The notes below the pieces were generated by a model. It ran no database searches and was not told the DNA's origin. It saw nothing but the letters and a program-made list of their open reading frames with translations. A program made the position numbers and the translations under genes. From the IMG/VR virus record IMGVR_UViG_3300012920_000214, positions 1 through 26,777 of that record: a stretch of DNA of 26,777 nt. The stretch is one strand, 5' to 3'. Below are positions 1 to 5,004 of the stretch, piece by piece; position 1 is the stretch's first letter, and every line of letters begins with the position of its first letter. This DNA is from a virus.

Positions 1-51
1 AGAGAATGGATTGGTTCAAGAGATGATATAGTATTACCGGAGGTTTCATAA
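1..51 (+). CDS. C-terminal end of an upstream gene (partial)
   Basis: Reading frame 1 is open from the first base to a TAA at 49-51 and encodes about 16 residues (REWIGSRDDIVLPEVS). The stop overlaps the next ATG as TAATG, and the GGAGG ribosome site of the next gene lies inside this tail; such compact joints recur throughout the window. Too little is visible to name a product. The other two forward frames are less suited: frame 2 stops at TAG within the first 35 bases. Confidence 0.5.
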   Translation, partial: REWIGSRDDIVLPEVS

Positions 52-341
52 TGGGATACGCTAGAATAATGACCGCATACGCAGAGTGTGCAGCAGATAT
101 GCTCGAAATAGAGAATATTAGAAAGACTGTTAAACAGATTAACAAGTCAAACAAACGTGCAGAAATGCGACACAATTACAATCCAATGACGGATGACCTT
201 GTAACTTTTCCACAATATTATGTGAAACTTGCAGGACGTTATGGAAGGAATAACCCAAAATACAATAGTACTAAGGCAAATCAAGGATGTGTTCCTTTAG
301 CAGATGCTGAAAGATACGATGTATATGTTTATCAAAGATAA
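51..341 (+). CDS. Small protein of unknown function (96 aa)
   Basis: This 96-residue protein has no signal peptide or membrane segment and I do not recognise its family. The start at 51 is supported by GGAGG eight bases upstream and by the TAATG joint with the preceding frame. The N-terminal half is helical and charged; the C-terminal half is rich in Tyr and Asn (e.g. KLAGRYGRNNPKYNS). An in-frame ATG at residue 7 lacks a comparable ribosome site. The next gene follows after nine bases, so the two are probably co-transcribed. It belongs to the dense array of small accessory genes typical of the early region of T4-like phages; no function is claimed. Confidence 0.75.
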   Translation: MGYARIMTAYAECAADMLEIENIRKTVKQINKSNKRAEMRHNYNPMTDDLVTFPQYYVKLAGRYGRNNPKYNSTKANQGCVPLADAERYDVYVYQR

Positions 342-350
342 GGAGTAAAT

Positions 351-569
351 ATGGTAAATGGAATAAAACTAACTCACATCGCAACAGGATATCCAGAAGA
401 TATACCTTTAAACGCGAAAGAAATGCAATTGGCTATGGATAAGACAAACATTAATAAGTCTTGGGAAATGGTCGTAGCGAGCGTATACGCACGTCTAGGG
501 ATATGGATTGAAGGCAACTACGAGCTAGAAACCCTAGTCATAAATGGGGAGGAGAGACCTTTACATTAA
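351..569 (+). CDS. Small protein of unknown function (72 aa)
   Basis: A 72-residue soluble protein beginning MVNGIKLTHIATGYPE. AAGGAG six bases before the ATG supports the start. It lies nine bases behind the previous small gene on the same strand and is followed by a gap that carries a sigma70-type promoter, so it probably ends a transcription unit or is read through into the next. Codons for residues around 43-50 (VVASVYARL) are markedly richer in G and C than the rest of the gene. The family is not recognised. Confidence 0.75.
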   Translation: MVNGIKLTHIATGYPEDIPLNAKEMQLAMDKTNINKSWEMVVASVYARLGIWIEGNYELETLVINGEERPLH

Positions 570-588
570 ATTATTTTCAAAAAGGGGG

Positions 589-617
589 TTTACAAGATAC
601 CAAAAATACGGTATAAT
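589..617 (+). promoter_or_regulatory. Sigma70-type promoter P1
   Basis: The -35 box TTTACA (589-594) and a perfect -10 box TATAAT (612-617) are separated by 17 bp. The predicted start at about 624 gives a leader of about 18 bases to the ATG at 642. It is one of four near-identical promoters in the window, each with GG directly before TATAAT. It probably uses unmodified host polymerase, hence early expression (inference). Confidence 0.85.
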
Positions 618-641
618 GATCCCCAATAATTAGGAGTTATT

Positions 642-962
642 ATGAATAGATTAGATTTAATCAAAGAAGCAGCACTAAAAGCAAAAGCTAAAAAGCTCGG
701 TGTTGATGTAGAAGAGCTTAAGTTCCAAGAGACTATTAAGAAATTGGACGCACGTAAGGCTAAAATCAAAGCCGACCAAAAGAAGATCAAAAAAGATCTT
801 ACTTCACAAATCAAAAAAGCAGGTCATCTAAAATCCGGTTCATTGGATTTAAACAGACCAGAGAATATGTATTACTCAGAAAAAGAAACCCAAGATTGGT
901 TCGAATCTTCTTCTTTGTTCGATGCATATAGTGCTAACAGATCTGCAGACGGAGATTATTAA
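642..962 (+). CDS. Lysine-rich coiled-coil protein of unknown function (106 aa)
   Basis: The first two thirds of this 106-residue protein are a highly charged helix dense in Lys, Ala and Glu with heptad-like spacing (e.g. KKLDARKAKIKADQKKIKK), so a coiled coil or nucleic-acid-binding helix is likely. The C-terminal third is acidic and aromatic (SEKETQDWFESSSLFDAY), suggesting a different, perhaps partner-binding, segment. TAGGAG seven bases before the ATG supports the start. It is the first gene behind promoter P1, and its final codons contain the GGAG used by the next gene. The function is unknown. Confidence 0.85.
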   Translation: MNRLDLIKEAALKAKAKKLGVDVEELKFQETIKKLDARKAKIKADQKKIKKDLTSQIKKAGHLKSGSLDLNRPENMYYSEKETQDWFESSSLFDAYSANRSADGDY

Positions 963-963
963 T

Positions 964-1149
964 ATGATGTTCGTTGCCAACTTTTTAACACCAAAGGAAA
1001 AAACAAATTACAATGTAAGAGTTTCTTTCTTTGAATATGTACATTACTTAATAAACAGGAAATCTTTTTTACAAGATTTAAGTTTAAAGTATGATACTGA
1101 TTTTAACCAATTCTATTTTAAAGGAGTGAAATTATGGATAGGTACTTAA
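964..1149 (+). CDS. Small protein of unknown function (61 aa)
   Basis: A 61-residue protein rich in Phe and Tyr (MMFVANFLTPKEKTNYNVRV at the start). An in-frame ATG exists at 922, but it lies deep in the upstream gene without a ribosome site. The ATG at 964 has GGAG (951-954) nine bases upstream and sits just after the upstream stop (TAA at 960-962), so I place the start there. The 3' end overlaps the next gene by 16 bases, and the AAGGAG of that next gene lies inside this one, implying coupled translation. The family is not recognised. Confidence 0.7.
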   Translation: MMFVANFLTPKEKTNYNVRVSFFEYVHYLINRKSFLQDLSLKYDTDFNQFYFKGVKLWIGT

Positions 1150-1328
1150 TTACAACCTCGTATTATATTTACGCGGATAATGATAAAAAAGCCAAATCGC
1201 TAGCAGGGTACATTAGCGATAAACAAAGAAAAATGTACGATAACAGATGCGAAGTTACAGAATTAAGAAGATGTGATTTCGGTAGATTACCAGCAGATAC
1301 AAATTTAGCTGAAGGAGAACATTTATGA
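1134..1328 (+). CDS. Small conserved phage protein, unknown function (64 aa)
   Basis: A 64-residue protein beginning MDRYLITTSYYIYADND. The N-terminal beta-rich motif (LITTSYYIYADND) and the ending with an FGRL segment resemble small proteins I recall in marine T4-like phages, for which no function is established. AAGGAG lies seven bases before the ATG. The stop overlaps the following start as ATGA (1325-1328), the first link in a chain of such joints. No membrane segment or cysteine cluster; a cytoplasmic accessory protein is the most that can be said. Confidence 0.8.
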   Translation: MDRYLITTSYYIYADNDKKAKSLAGYISDKQRKMYDNRCEVTELRRCDFGRLPADTNLAEGEHL

Positions 1329-1519
1329 TTAACGGATTTATGGATATAGGTCCAGAATTCGATAAGCTTGTCGGATTGCTTGAAAACCTAGATAGTAAAC
1401 TAAATGACATTCAATCTCAGATTGATACGTTAGATAGTAGAGTTTCTAATATTGACAGTATAGAGAGCGAAGTTAGTTCCATACAAAGTACTGTTGATAA
1501 TATTGAATCAATGTTATGA
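1325..1519 (+). CDS. Small all-helical coiled-coil protein (64 aa)
   Basis: From about residue 11 to the end the 64 residues form one continuous heptad pattern of Leu, Ile and Val (LVGLLENLDSKLNDIQSQI, then repeated SIES/NIDS units). This is a strong sign of a parallel coiled coil, probably an oligomeriser. It is acidic overall. The start overlaps the upstream stop as ATGA and the stop overlaps the next start as ATGA (1516-1519), so translation is probably coupled; GAAGGAG lies nine bases upstream of the ATG. The function is unknown. Confidence 0.8.
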   Translation: MINGFMDIGPEFDKLVGLLENLDSKLNDIQSQIDTLDSRVSNIDSIESEVSSIQSTVDNIESML

Positions 1520-1764
1520 ACGAGTATCTAACTGAAACAAATAAAGTAAATGGGGGTATACAAAAAGTGTACAAGTTCCCAAATGGTTATGGAGCTAGCG
1601 TTATTAAGCATAAAGGTTCTTATGGTTATTCAGAAGGACTATGGGAATTGGCTGTGCTAAACGAAGGCGAACTTTGTTATGATACTGAAATAACTAATGA
1701 TGTTATTGGTTATTTAAACGACCCTGAAGTAGATAGATACTTAAGGAGGATAAACCAGTTATGA
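1516..1764 (+). CDS. Conserved phage protein of unknown function (82 aa)
   Basis: An 82-residue soluble protein with the central motif YKFPNGYGASVIKHKGSYGY followed by a GLWELAVL segment. This combination recalls a small family of unknown function in marine myophages (memory of the family, not a search). The end is acidic then basic (YLNDPEVDRYLRRINQL). It is joined by ATGA overlaps at both ends (1516-1519 and 1761-1764). A ribosome site for the next gene (AAGGAGG) lies inside its last codons. Confidence 0.8.
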   Translation: MNEYLTETNKVNGGIQKVYKFPNGYGASVIKHKGSYGYSEGLWELAVLNEGELCYDTEITNDVIGYLNDPEVDRYLRRINQL

Positions 1765-1964
1765 GATTATTATTAGAAAATTACGGCGATGTAAGAATAT
1801 TCCAAGAAAGAATTTTTGGATATAAAAGATACATCGTAGAAGAAATTGACCCAGACTTTGGGTTTAGACACACTACGGTTTATTCCAGTTTATGGTATTC
1901 CTTAGATAGGGTAAAAGAAATCGTAGAGGAGAGATTAAAAAATTATGACGAAAAGAAAGCTTAA
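1761..1964 (+). CDS. Small protein of unknown function (67 aa)
   Basis: A 67-residue protein, MRLLLENYGDVRIFQERI at the start, with a beta-rich aromatic middle and a charged C-terminal helix (VKEIVEERLKNYDEKKA). AAGGAGG lies upstream of the ATG inside the previous gene, and the start overlaps the previous stop as ATGA. Its 3' end overlaps the next small gene by 20 bases. The aromatic, short-strand composition resembles other small phage accessory proteins, but I do not recognise it. Confidence 0.75.
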   Translation: MRLLLENYGDVRIFQERIFGYKRYIVEEIDPDFGFRHTTVYSSLWYSLDRVKEIVEERLKNYDEKKA

Positions 1965-2076
1965 AAGGTTAGAAAAAGATATTCGTTCTGTAAAGCATTC
2001 TCTTGAGTTGGTTAGAACTATTGTACCTATGATAGTATTAATTTTACAAATCATTATATTAGGGAGGATAACATGA
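1945..2076 (+). CDS. Short single-TM protein (43 aa)
   Basis: An ORF of 43 codons starts at ATG 1945 inside the end of the previous gene and ends with TGA 2074-2076, which overlaps the next start as ATGA. The product has a basic N-terminus (MTKRKLKRLEKDIRSVKH) followed by a hydrophobic segment at about residues 23-39 (LVRTIVPMIVLILQIIILG). That fits a small inner-membrane protein with a cytoplasmic basic head. A gag-gag purine stretch lies upstream, at a spacing longer than usual. Its position in an otherwise unbroken ATGA chain is the main argument that it is real; without it there would be a 108-base gap. Confidence 0.6.
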   Translation: MTKRKLKRLEKDIRSVKHSLELVRTIVPMIVLILQIIILGRIT

Positions 2077-2345
2077 CGGAGTATGATGGAAGAGTCGAAA
2101 GACAAAGATTGTTATTAGAAGCAGAAGAATGGGCAAAAGGAATTAAATCCTTACATGCACATAGTTTAAATTCAATGTGGTATGATAATAGACCACAAGA
2201 TACAGAAGATGGAAAACATGTTGTTGATAAACAATATAACAATGGACTAATTCAAAGAACCTTAGACGATGGAACTACAGTATACTTTGGAGAGGAACTT
2301 GTAGGTGACGAATTAGTTAGAGCGTACGTGAGAGGGGGCGCATAG
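2073..2345 (+). CDS. Protein of unknown function (90 aa)
   Basis: A 90-residue soluble protein, acidic and polar. An N-terminal helix (RVERQRLLLEAEEWAKGI) is followed by a beta segment with GLIQRTLDDGTTVYFGEEL. GGGAGG seven bases before the ATG gives one of the strongest ribosome sites of the cluster, and the start overlaps the preceding stop as ATGA. The gene ends the small-gene array: a perfect 11-bp terminator stem follows within 80 bases. The family is not recognised. Confidence 0.8.
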   Translation: MTEYDGRVERQRLLLEAEEWAKGIKSLHAHSLNSMWYDNRPQDTEDGKHVVDKQYNNGLIQRTLDDGTTVYFGEELVGDELVRAYVRGGA

Positions 2346-2350
2346 TTTTA

Positions 2351-2374
2351 AAAGTACTTTTTTATAAGTACTTT
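2351..2374 (+). repeat. Pair of AAGTACTTT direct repeats, each palindromic
   Basis: AAGTACTTT occurs at 2352-2360 and again at 2366-2374. Because AAGTACTT is its own reverse complement, the pair can fold into an 8-bp hairpin just before the terminator. Its role is unknown; it may protect the transcript end or serve as a protein site. Confidence 0.5.
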
Positions 2375-2376
2375 AT

Positions 2377-2423
2377 GCCGGGTTTCCAACCCAACTAACT
2401 CCTTATAGGAAACCCGGCTTTTT
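2377..2423 (+). terminator. Rho-independent terminator after the small-gene array
   Basis: GCCGGGTTTCC (2377-2387) pairs perfectly with GGAAACCCGGC (2408-2418) across a 20-base loop and is followed by TTTTT (2419-2423). The left arm can alternatively fold locally as GGGTT-tcc-AACCC, a weaker competitor. It separates the small genes from the 44-residue membrane peptide and the gp33-gp59-gp32 block. Confidence 0.85.
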
Positions 2424-2436
2424 ATTAGGAATTATT

Positions 2437-2571
2437 ATGAATGGATTTTTTGGAATGTTAAAAGAGTTAATTAAATGGATTGCAATCATCACTATGTTTT
2501 TGATATTCATACTTTGGATGGAAGGAGCTTTCACAAAAGAGTGTTTACAATCTATACTAGATATGGTATAA
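2437..2571 (+). CDS. Short single-TM protein (44 aa)
   Basis: The 44-codon frame starts at ATG 2437 with TAGGA seven to ten bases upstream. The product begins MNGFFGMLKELIKWIA and has a single hydrophobic span at about residues 14-28 (IAIITMFLIFILWME). The C-terminal 14 residues are polar with one Cys. It is the only plausible gene between the terminator at 2377 and the next promoter, and promoter P2 (2544-2572) is embedded in its last codons: its stop TAA lies inside the TATAAT box. A small membrane effector such as an inhibitor or holin-like peptide is possible; nothing in the sequence decides it. Confidence 0.6.
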   Translation: MNGFFGMLKELIKWIAIITMFLIFILWMEGAFTKECLQSILDMV

Positions 2572-2572
2572 T
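2544..2572 (+). promoter_or_regulatory. Sigma70-type promoter P2
   Basis: TTTACA (2544-2549), a 17-bp spacer ending in TGG (an extended -10), and TATAAT (2567-2572). The predicted transcription start falls at about 2578-2580, on the first ATG of the next gene, so either that mRNA is leaderless or translation begins at the downstream ATG 2621. Confidence 0.85.
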
Positions 2573-2578
2573 ATAGCT

Positions 2579-3745
2579 ATGGCGGAAAGAAAAAGAGTAA
2601 AAAATTTAGATGAGGTGTACATGGGGCCTGAACCAGATTTCAGAGAAACCCCACCACCCACAGACGAAAGCGAAAGACAAGCCGTACGTATGAAGGCTTC
2701 TCGATGGTATTCTTATTTCACAAATAAGAAGTTATATGCACAAAGAGTTCACAACTATTGTCAACACACTTTGGGTTTTTCTAAGAAAGAAATGCAAGCA
2801 ATTAAGAAATGTCCTGATTGGAAATTATACATGGGACAGAAAGGACATTTCTTTGTTAGAATGACCGAACGAGGTTGGAACTTTGAAGAACAAAGCATAA
2901 ATGAATCTCATGCATATCTAAAAGAATGTATGGAAGAAGGTAAAGAGATCTTAAAAAAGAATAAAGAAAAGAAAGATCTAAAACCAAAACCACCAGTTAT
3001 TTCCCCACAAGAAAGAACAAGAAGAAAAGTTTTAAACACTATTGTTGGTGATTGGGATAGTATGGTCGTAGATAAATGGATGGAAGGAGAATTTGATAAA
3101 AAGAATATCCAGTTCCCAGTTTATAGTTTATTCCAAATGCATGGATTAAAAGGTGGACCAGCAATTAATATGTTTAAAGAACATGTTCAGTTTGAATATG
3201 ATAATGTTAAAGGTGCTTATGAAAAGACTGACGAACAATTAGTAGAAGGTTATTCCCACATTAAGAAAGGTGACCAAAGAAAGATGTTAGACTTTATGGA
3301 TAAGATCTTTGAAGAATGTGAACGTGTAAGAGATGCACAAAGAAATCAAAGAATGAGAACAAAGACACCTAAAGCAAGAGACAAACAAGTCGAGAAATTA
3401 AATTACTTAAAGGATTCAGAAGAGTATAAGATAGCTTCTATTAATCCTGTTCTTATACCTGGATCTAATTATATCTGGATGTATAATGTTAAACAAAGAA
3501 AGCTTACAGAGTTTATGACTAGTTCTTCGAACGGTTTTGAAGTTAGAGGTTCTACTTTATATAACTGGGAAGAAGGACGAGTTACTACATTGAGGAAACC
3601 AGATGAGATTCTGCCTCAGATTTTAAACAAAACAGTTAAACAAATAGATAAAATCTGGGATGGTTTAACTACTAAAATAGGGAAACCTACAGGAAGAATA
3701 AACAAAGATTGTGTTATTCTTCGAAGAGAATTATGGAAGAACTAG
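2579..3745 (+). CDS. Conserved myophage protein of unknown function (388 aa)
   Basis: A 388-residue soluble, basic protein immediately upstream of gp33. I recall uncharacterised proteins of this kind in marine T4-like phages but know no function. Visible features are a Pro-rich N-terminal stretch (RETPPPTDE), a long charged helical middle (about residues 115-145, Lys/Glu rich), and a C-terminal part with an NYIWMYNVKQRKLTEF strand pair and the ending TTKIGKPTGRINKDCVIL. The start is uncertain: ATG 2579 has no ribosome site and coincides with the P2 transcription start, whereas ATG 2621 (residue 15) has GAGG five bases upstream. The early promoter and linkage to gp33/gp59/gp32 suggest a role in DNA metabolism or transcription (inference). 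Confidence 0.85.
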   Translation: MAERKRVKNLDEVYMGPEPDFRETPPPTDESERQAVRMKASRWYSYFTNKKLYAQRVHNYCQHTLGFSKKEMQAIKKCPDWKLYMGQKGHFFVRMTERGWNFEEQSINESHAYLKECMEEGKEILKKNKEKKDLKPKPPVISPQERTRRKVLNTIVGDWDSMVVDKWMEGEFDKKNIQFPVYSLFQMHGLKGGPAINMFKEHVQFEYDNVKGAYEKTDEQLVEGYSHIKKGDQRKMLDFMDKIFEECERVRDAQRNQRMRTKTPKARDKQVEKLNYLKDSEEYKIASINPVLIPGSNYIWMYNVKQRKLTEFMTSSSNGFEVRGSTLYNWEEGRVTTLRKPDEILPQILNKTVKQIDKIWDGLTTKIGKPTGRINKDCVILRRELWKN

Positions 3746-3972
3746 AACATAAGATTATGACTAAAAAAAGGTTCACCAAAGCTGTTGAAGCTCTAGTTTC
3801 TAAAAACAATATGACTTACCTTGATGCTATGACTTATATCGTAGAACAACGTGGTATGGATTATATGAATGTTAAGAAGTTATTATCTCCTGCACTAAAG
3901 GAGAAACTTACCAATGAAGCTACTGGATTGAATTTAGTTAAAGTCAAAAAGAAAAACACTTTACCAGTTTAG
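3733..3972 (+). CDS. 33: gp33-like late transcription coactivator (79 aa)
   Basis: In T4, gp33 bridges RNA polymerase and the gp45 sliding clamp so that late promoters fire. This small protein has the pattern I recall for gp33 of marine T4-like phages: a short N-terminal lead, a TKKRFTKAVEALV helix, MTYLDAMTYIVEQRGMD, then KKLLSPALKEKL and a NTLPV tail. Its position just before gp59 and gp32 is the T4 gene order (33-59-32). I chose ATG 3733 (AAGAGA upstream); an in-frame TTG at 3709 is less likely, and ATG 3757 is possible. It overlaps the end of the 388-residue gene by 13 bases. It is shorter than T4 gp33 (112 aa). TATAAATA late promoters elsewhere in this window are its expected targets. 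Confidence 0.75.
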   Translation: MEELEHKIMTKKRFTKAVEALVSKNNMTYLDAMTYIVEQRGMDYMNVKKLLSPALKEKLTNEATGLNLVKVKKKNTLPV

Positions 3973-3975
3973 GGG

Positions 3976-4004
3976 TTTACAAACCTCGTGTACTATGGTA
4001 TAAT
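3976..4004 (+). promoter_or_regulatory. Sigma70-type promoter P3
   Basis: TTTACA (3976-3981), 17 bp ending TGG, TATAAT (3999-4004). The predicted start is about 4011, giving a leader of about 19 bases before ATG 4030. It begins right after the gp33 stop. Confidence 0.85.
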
Positions 4005-4029
4005 AGTACTTTTATTATGGAGAAATTAT

Positions 4030-4350
4030 ATGGCAATGATTAATTTGGGAAGTTCAATGCGCTACGGTCCGTCAGGTAAACGCAGAAAAACAAACGCTTG
4101 GACTACAAAAAAGAAAAAACCAACTATGGCTCAACCTTTAAAACCATGCCCGAACGCTCTCGCTCGCGCGGCCGAAGCACAAAGACATAGGGAAATGTAT
4201 CCTTCTTGGACAGGTAAATCTATTTATTCTGCACCAGAAGATCAATCATACAAACAAGAGGTTAGTAAAAACTATACAGTTTCTATAGCATACAACAAAG
4301 GTGCATACCAAGTTATACCTAAAAAAGAGATTAAGAGTATTGGAAAATGA
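4030..4350 (+). CDS. Small basic protein between gp33 and gp59 (106 aa)
   Basis: A 106-residue, strongly basic protein: the first 35 residues carry GKRRKTNAWTTKKKKPTM, a likely nucleic-acid-binding tail, and the middle has a PCPNALARAAEAQRHREMYP segment. The C-terminal half is beta-rich with Lys. The start is ATG 4030 with GGAG at a normal distance; the upstream GTG 3988 lies inside promoter P3 and cannot be used from that promoter. The stop overlaps the gp59 start as ATGA. The codons for PNALARAA are unusually GC-rich (about 4148-4178). T4 has no obvious counterpart at this spot; the function is unknown. Confidence 0.8.
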   Translation: MAMINLGSSMRYGPSGKRRKTNAWTTKKKKPTMAQPLKPCPNALARAAEAQRHREMYPSWTGKSIYSAPEDQSYKQEVSKNYTVSIAYNKGAYQVIPKKEIKSIGK

Positions 4351-4934
4351 TGGATCCGTTTGAGGTTTATAAATTATACAACGCAATAAAATTACACTTT
4401 GAACAAGATAGTTACGATGCGATAAAGTATAACTATAAGACTACGGTTAATCCTCAATCGTTTTTTAAAAGAAAAGACAAATACTTTTTTGCTAAGTTAG
4501 GTAAAAACCAAAAAGACCTACAAAACTTTTTTGTATTTAACTTTATCGAAGACATGAAATATGTTGGAGACATGATGGATATAGAAGGACAACAAAACTA
4601 TACCAAACATAAAAAGATACATGAATCTATACATCGTGAGTTCGAAAAAGATATAAATACTATTACAGAACAATTCGATAATCTGCTGGTGGTGCACACT
4701 ATAAACACTCCACCCAAGATTATTGAAATGTGGATGGAAGAAGAAGTATCACTGGAGACAGTGGTTATTCTAAATTCATTAACGGACTTCATACGTGTTG
4801 AAGGGAAGAAGATAACCGAAACTTTGTTTTGGCCAGACGTTTCCCGAAAGATAACAAAGTATGGTCCATTCGTAAACTTCTCTAAAGAGAAATGTTTAAA
4901 CATTATCAAAAAGAGGTTTACAAATACCGCGTAA
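4347..4934 (+). CDS. 59: gp59-like helicase loader
   Basis: In T4, gp59 loads the gp41 helicase onto gp32-coated forked DNA. This 195-residue protein (T4: 217) shows the family's N-terminal signature: VYKLYNAIKLHFEQDSYDAI, then KYNYKT and a KRKDKYFFAKLGK segment close to the T4 sequence. It is all-helical in character and basic at the C-terminus (NIIKKRFTNTA). The start can be either of two adjacent ATGs (4347 or 4350); 4347 overlaps the upstream stop as ATGA. It is directly followed by gp32, its protein partner, and the gp32 promoter P4 begins inside its last codons. Confidence 0.88.
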   Translation: MMDPFEVYKLYNAIKLHFEQDSYDAIKYNYKTTVNPQSFFKRKDKYFFAKLGKNQKDLQNFFVFNFIEDMKYVGDMMDIEGQQNYTKHKKIHESIHREFEKDINTITEQFDNLLVVHTINTPPKIIEMWMEEEVSLETVVILNSLTDFIRVEGKKITETLFWPDVSRKITKYGPFVNFSKEKCLNIIKKRFTNTA

Positions 4935-4945
4935 TGTGGTATAAT
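4917..4945 (+). promoter_or_regulatory. Sigma70-type promoter P4 for gp32
   Basis: TTTACA (4917-4922), 17 bp ending TGG, TATAAT (4940-4945). The predicted start at about 4952 leaves a leader of about 53 bases to ATG 5005, the longest of the four. T4 gp32 represses its own mRNA through a leader pseudoknot; I could not see a convincing pseudoknot here. Confidence 0.85.
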
Positions 4946-5004
4946 AAGTTATATATTATGTGTAAGTGGATAATTCAGTAATACAATGCAATACGGAGAA
5001 TAAT

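Noticed and set aside
890-912. GGTTCGAATC, a tRNA T-loop-like string
   Set aside because: The flanking bases do not form a T stem or acceptor stem, and it lies in the codons of the 106-residue coiled-coil gene.
1067-1096. TTTACA, 16 bp, TATGAT promoter-like pair
   Set aside because: Inside a gene, spacer and -10 box deviate from the four strong promoters, and it lacks the GG before the -10 box.
4598-4909. Minus-strand open frame of 103 codons inside gp59
   Set aside because: Antisense to a well-recognised gp59; no ribosome site and Ser/Ile-rich shadow composition.
4966-5004. GTG start extending gp32 by 13 residues
   Set aside because: No ribosome site; ATG 5005 has CGGAGA upstream and yields the expected gp32 N-terminus and length.
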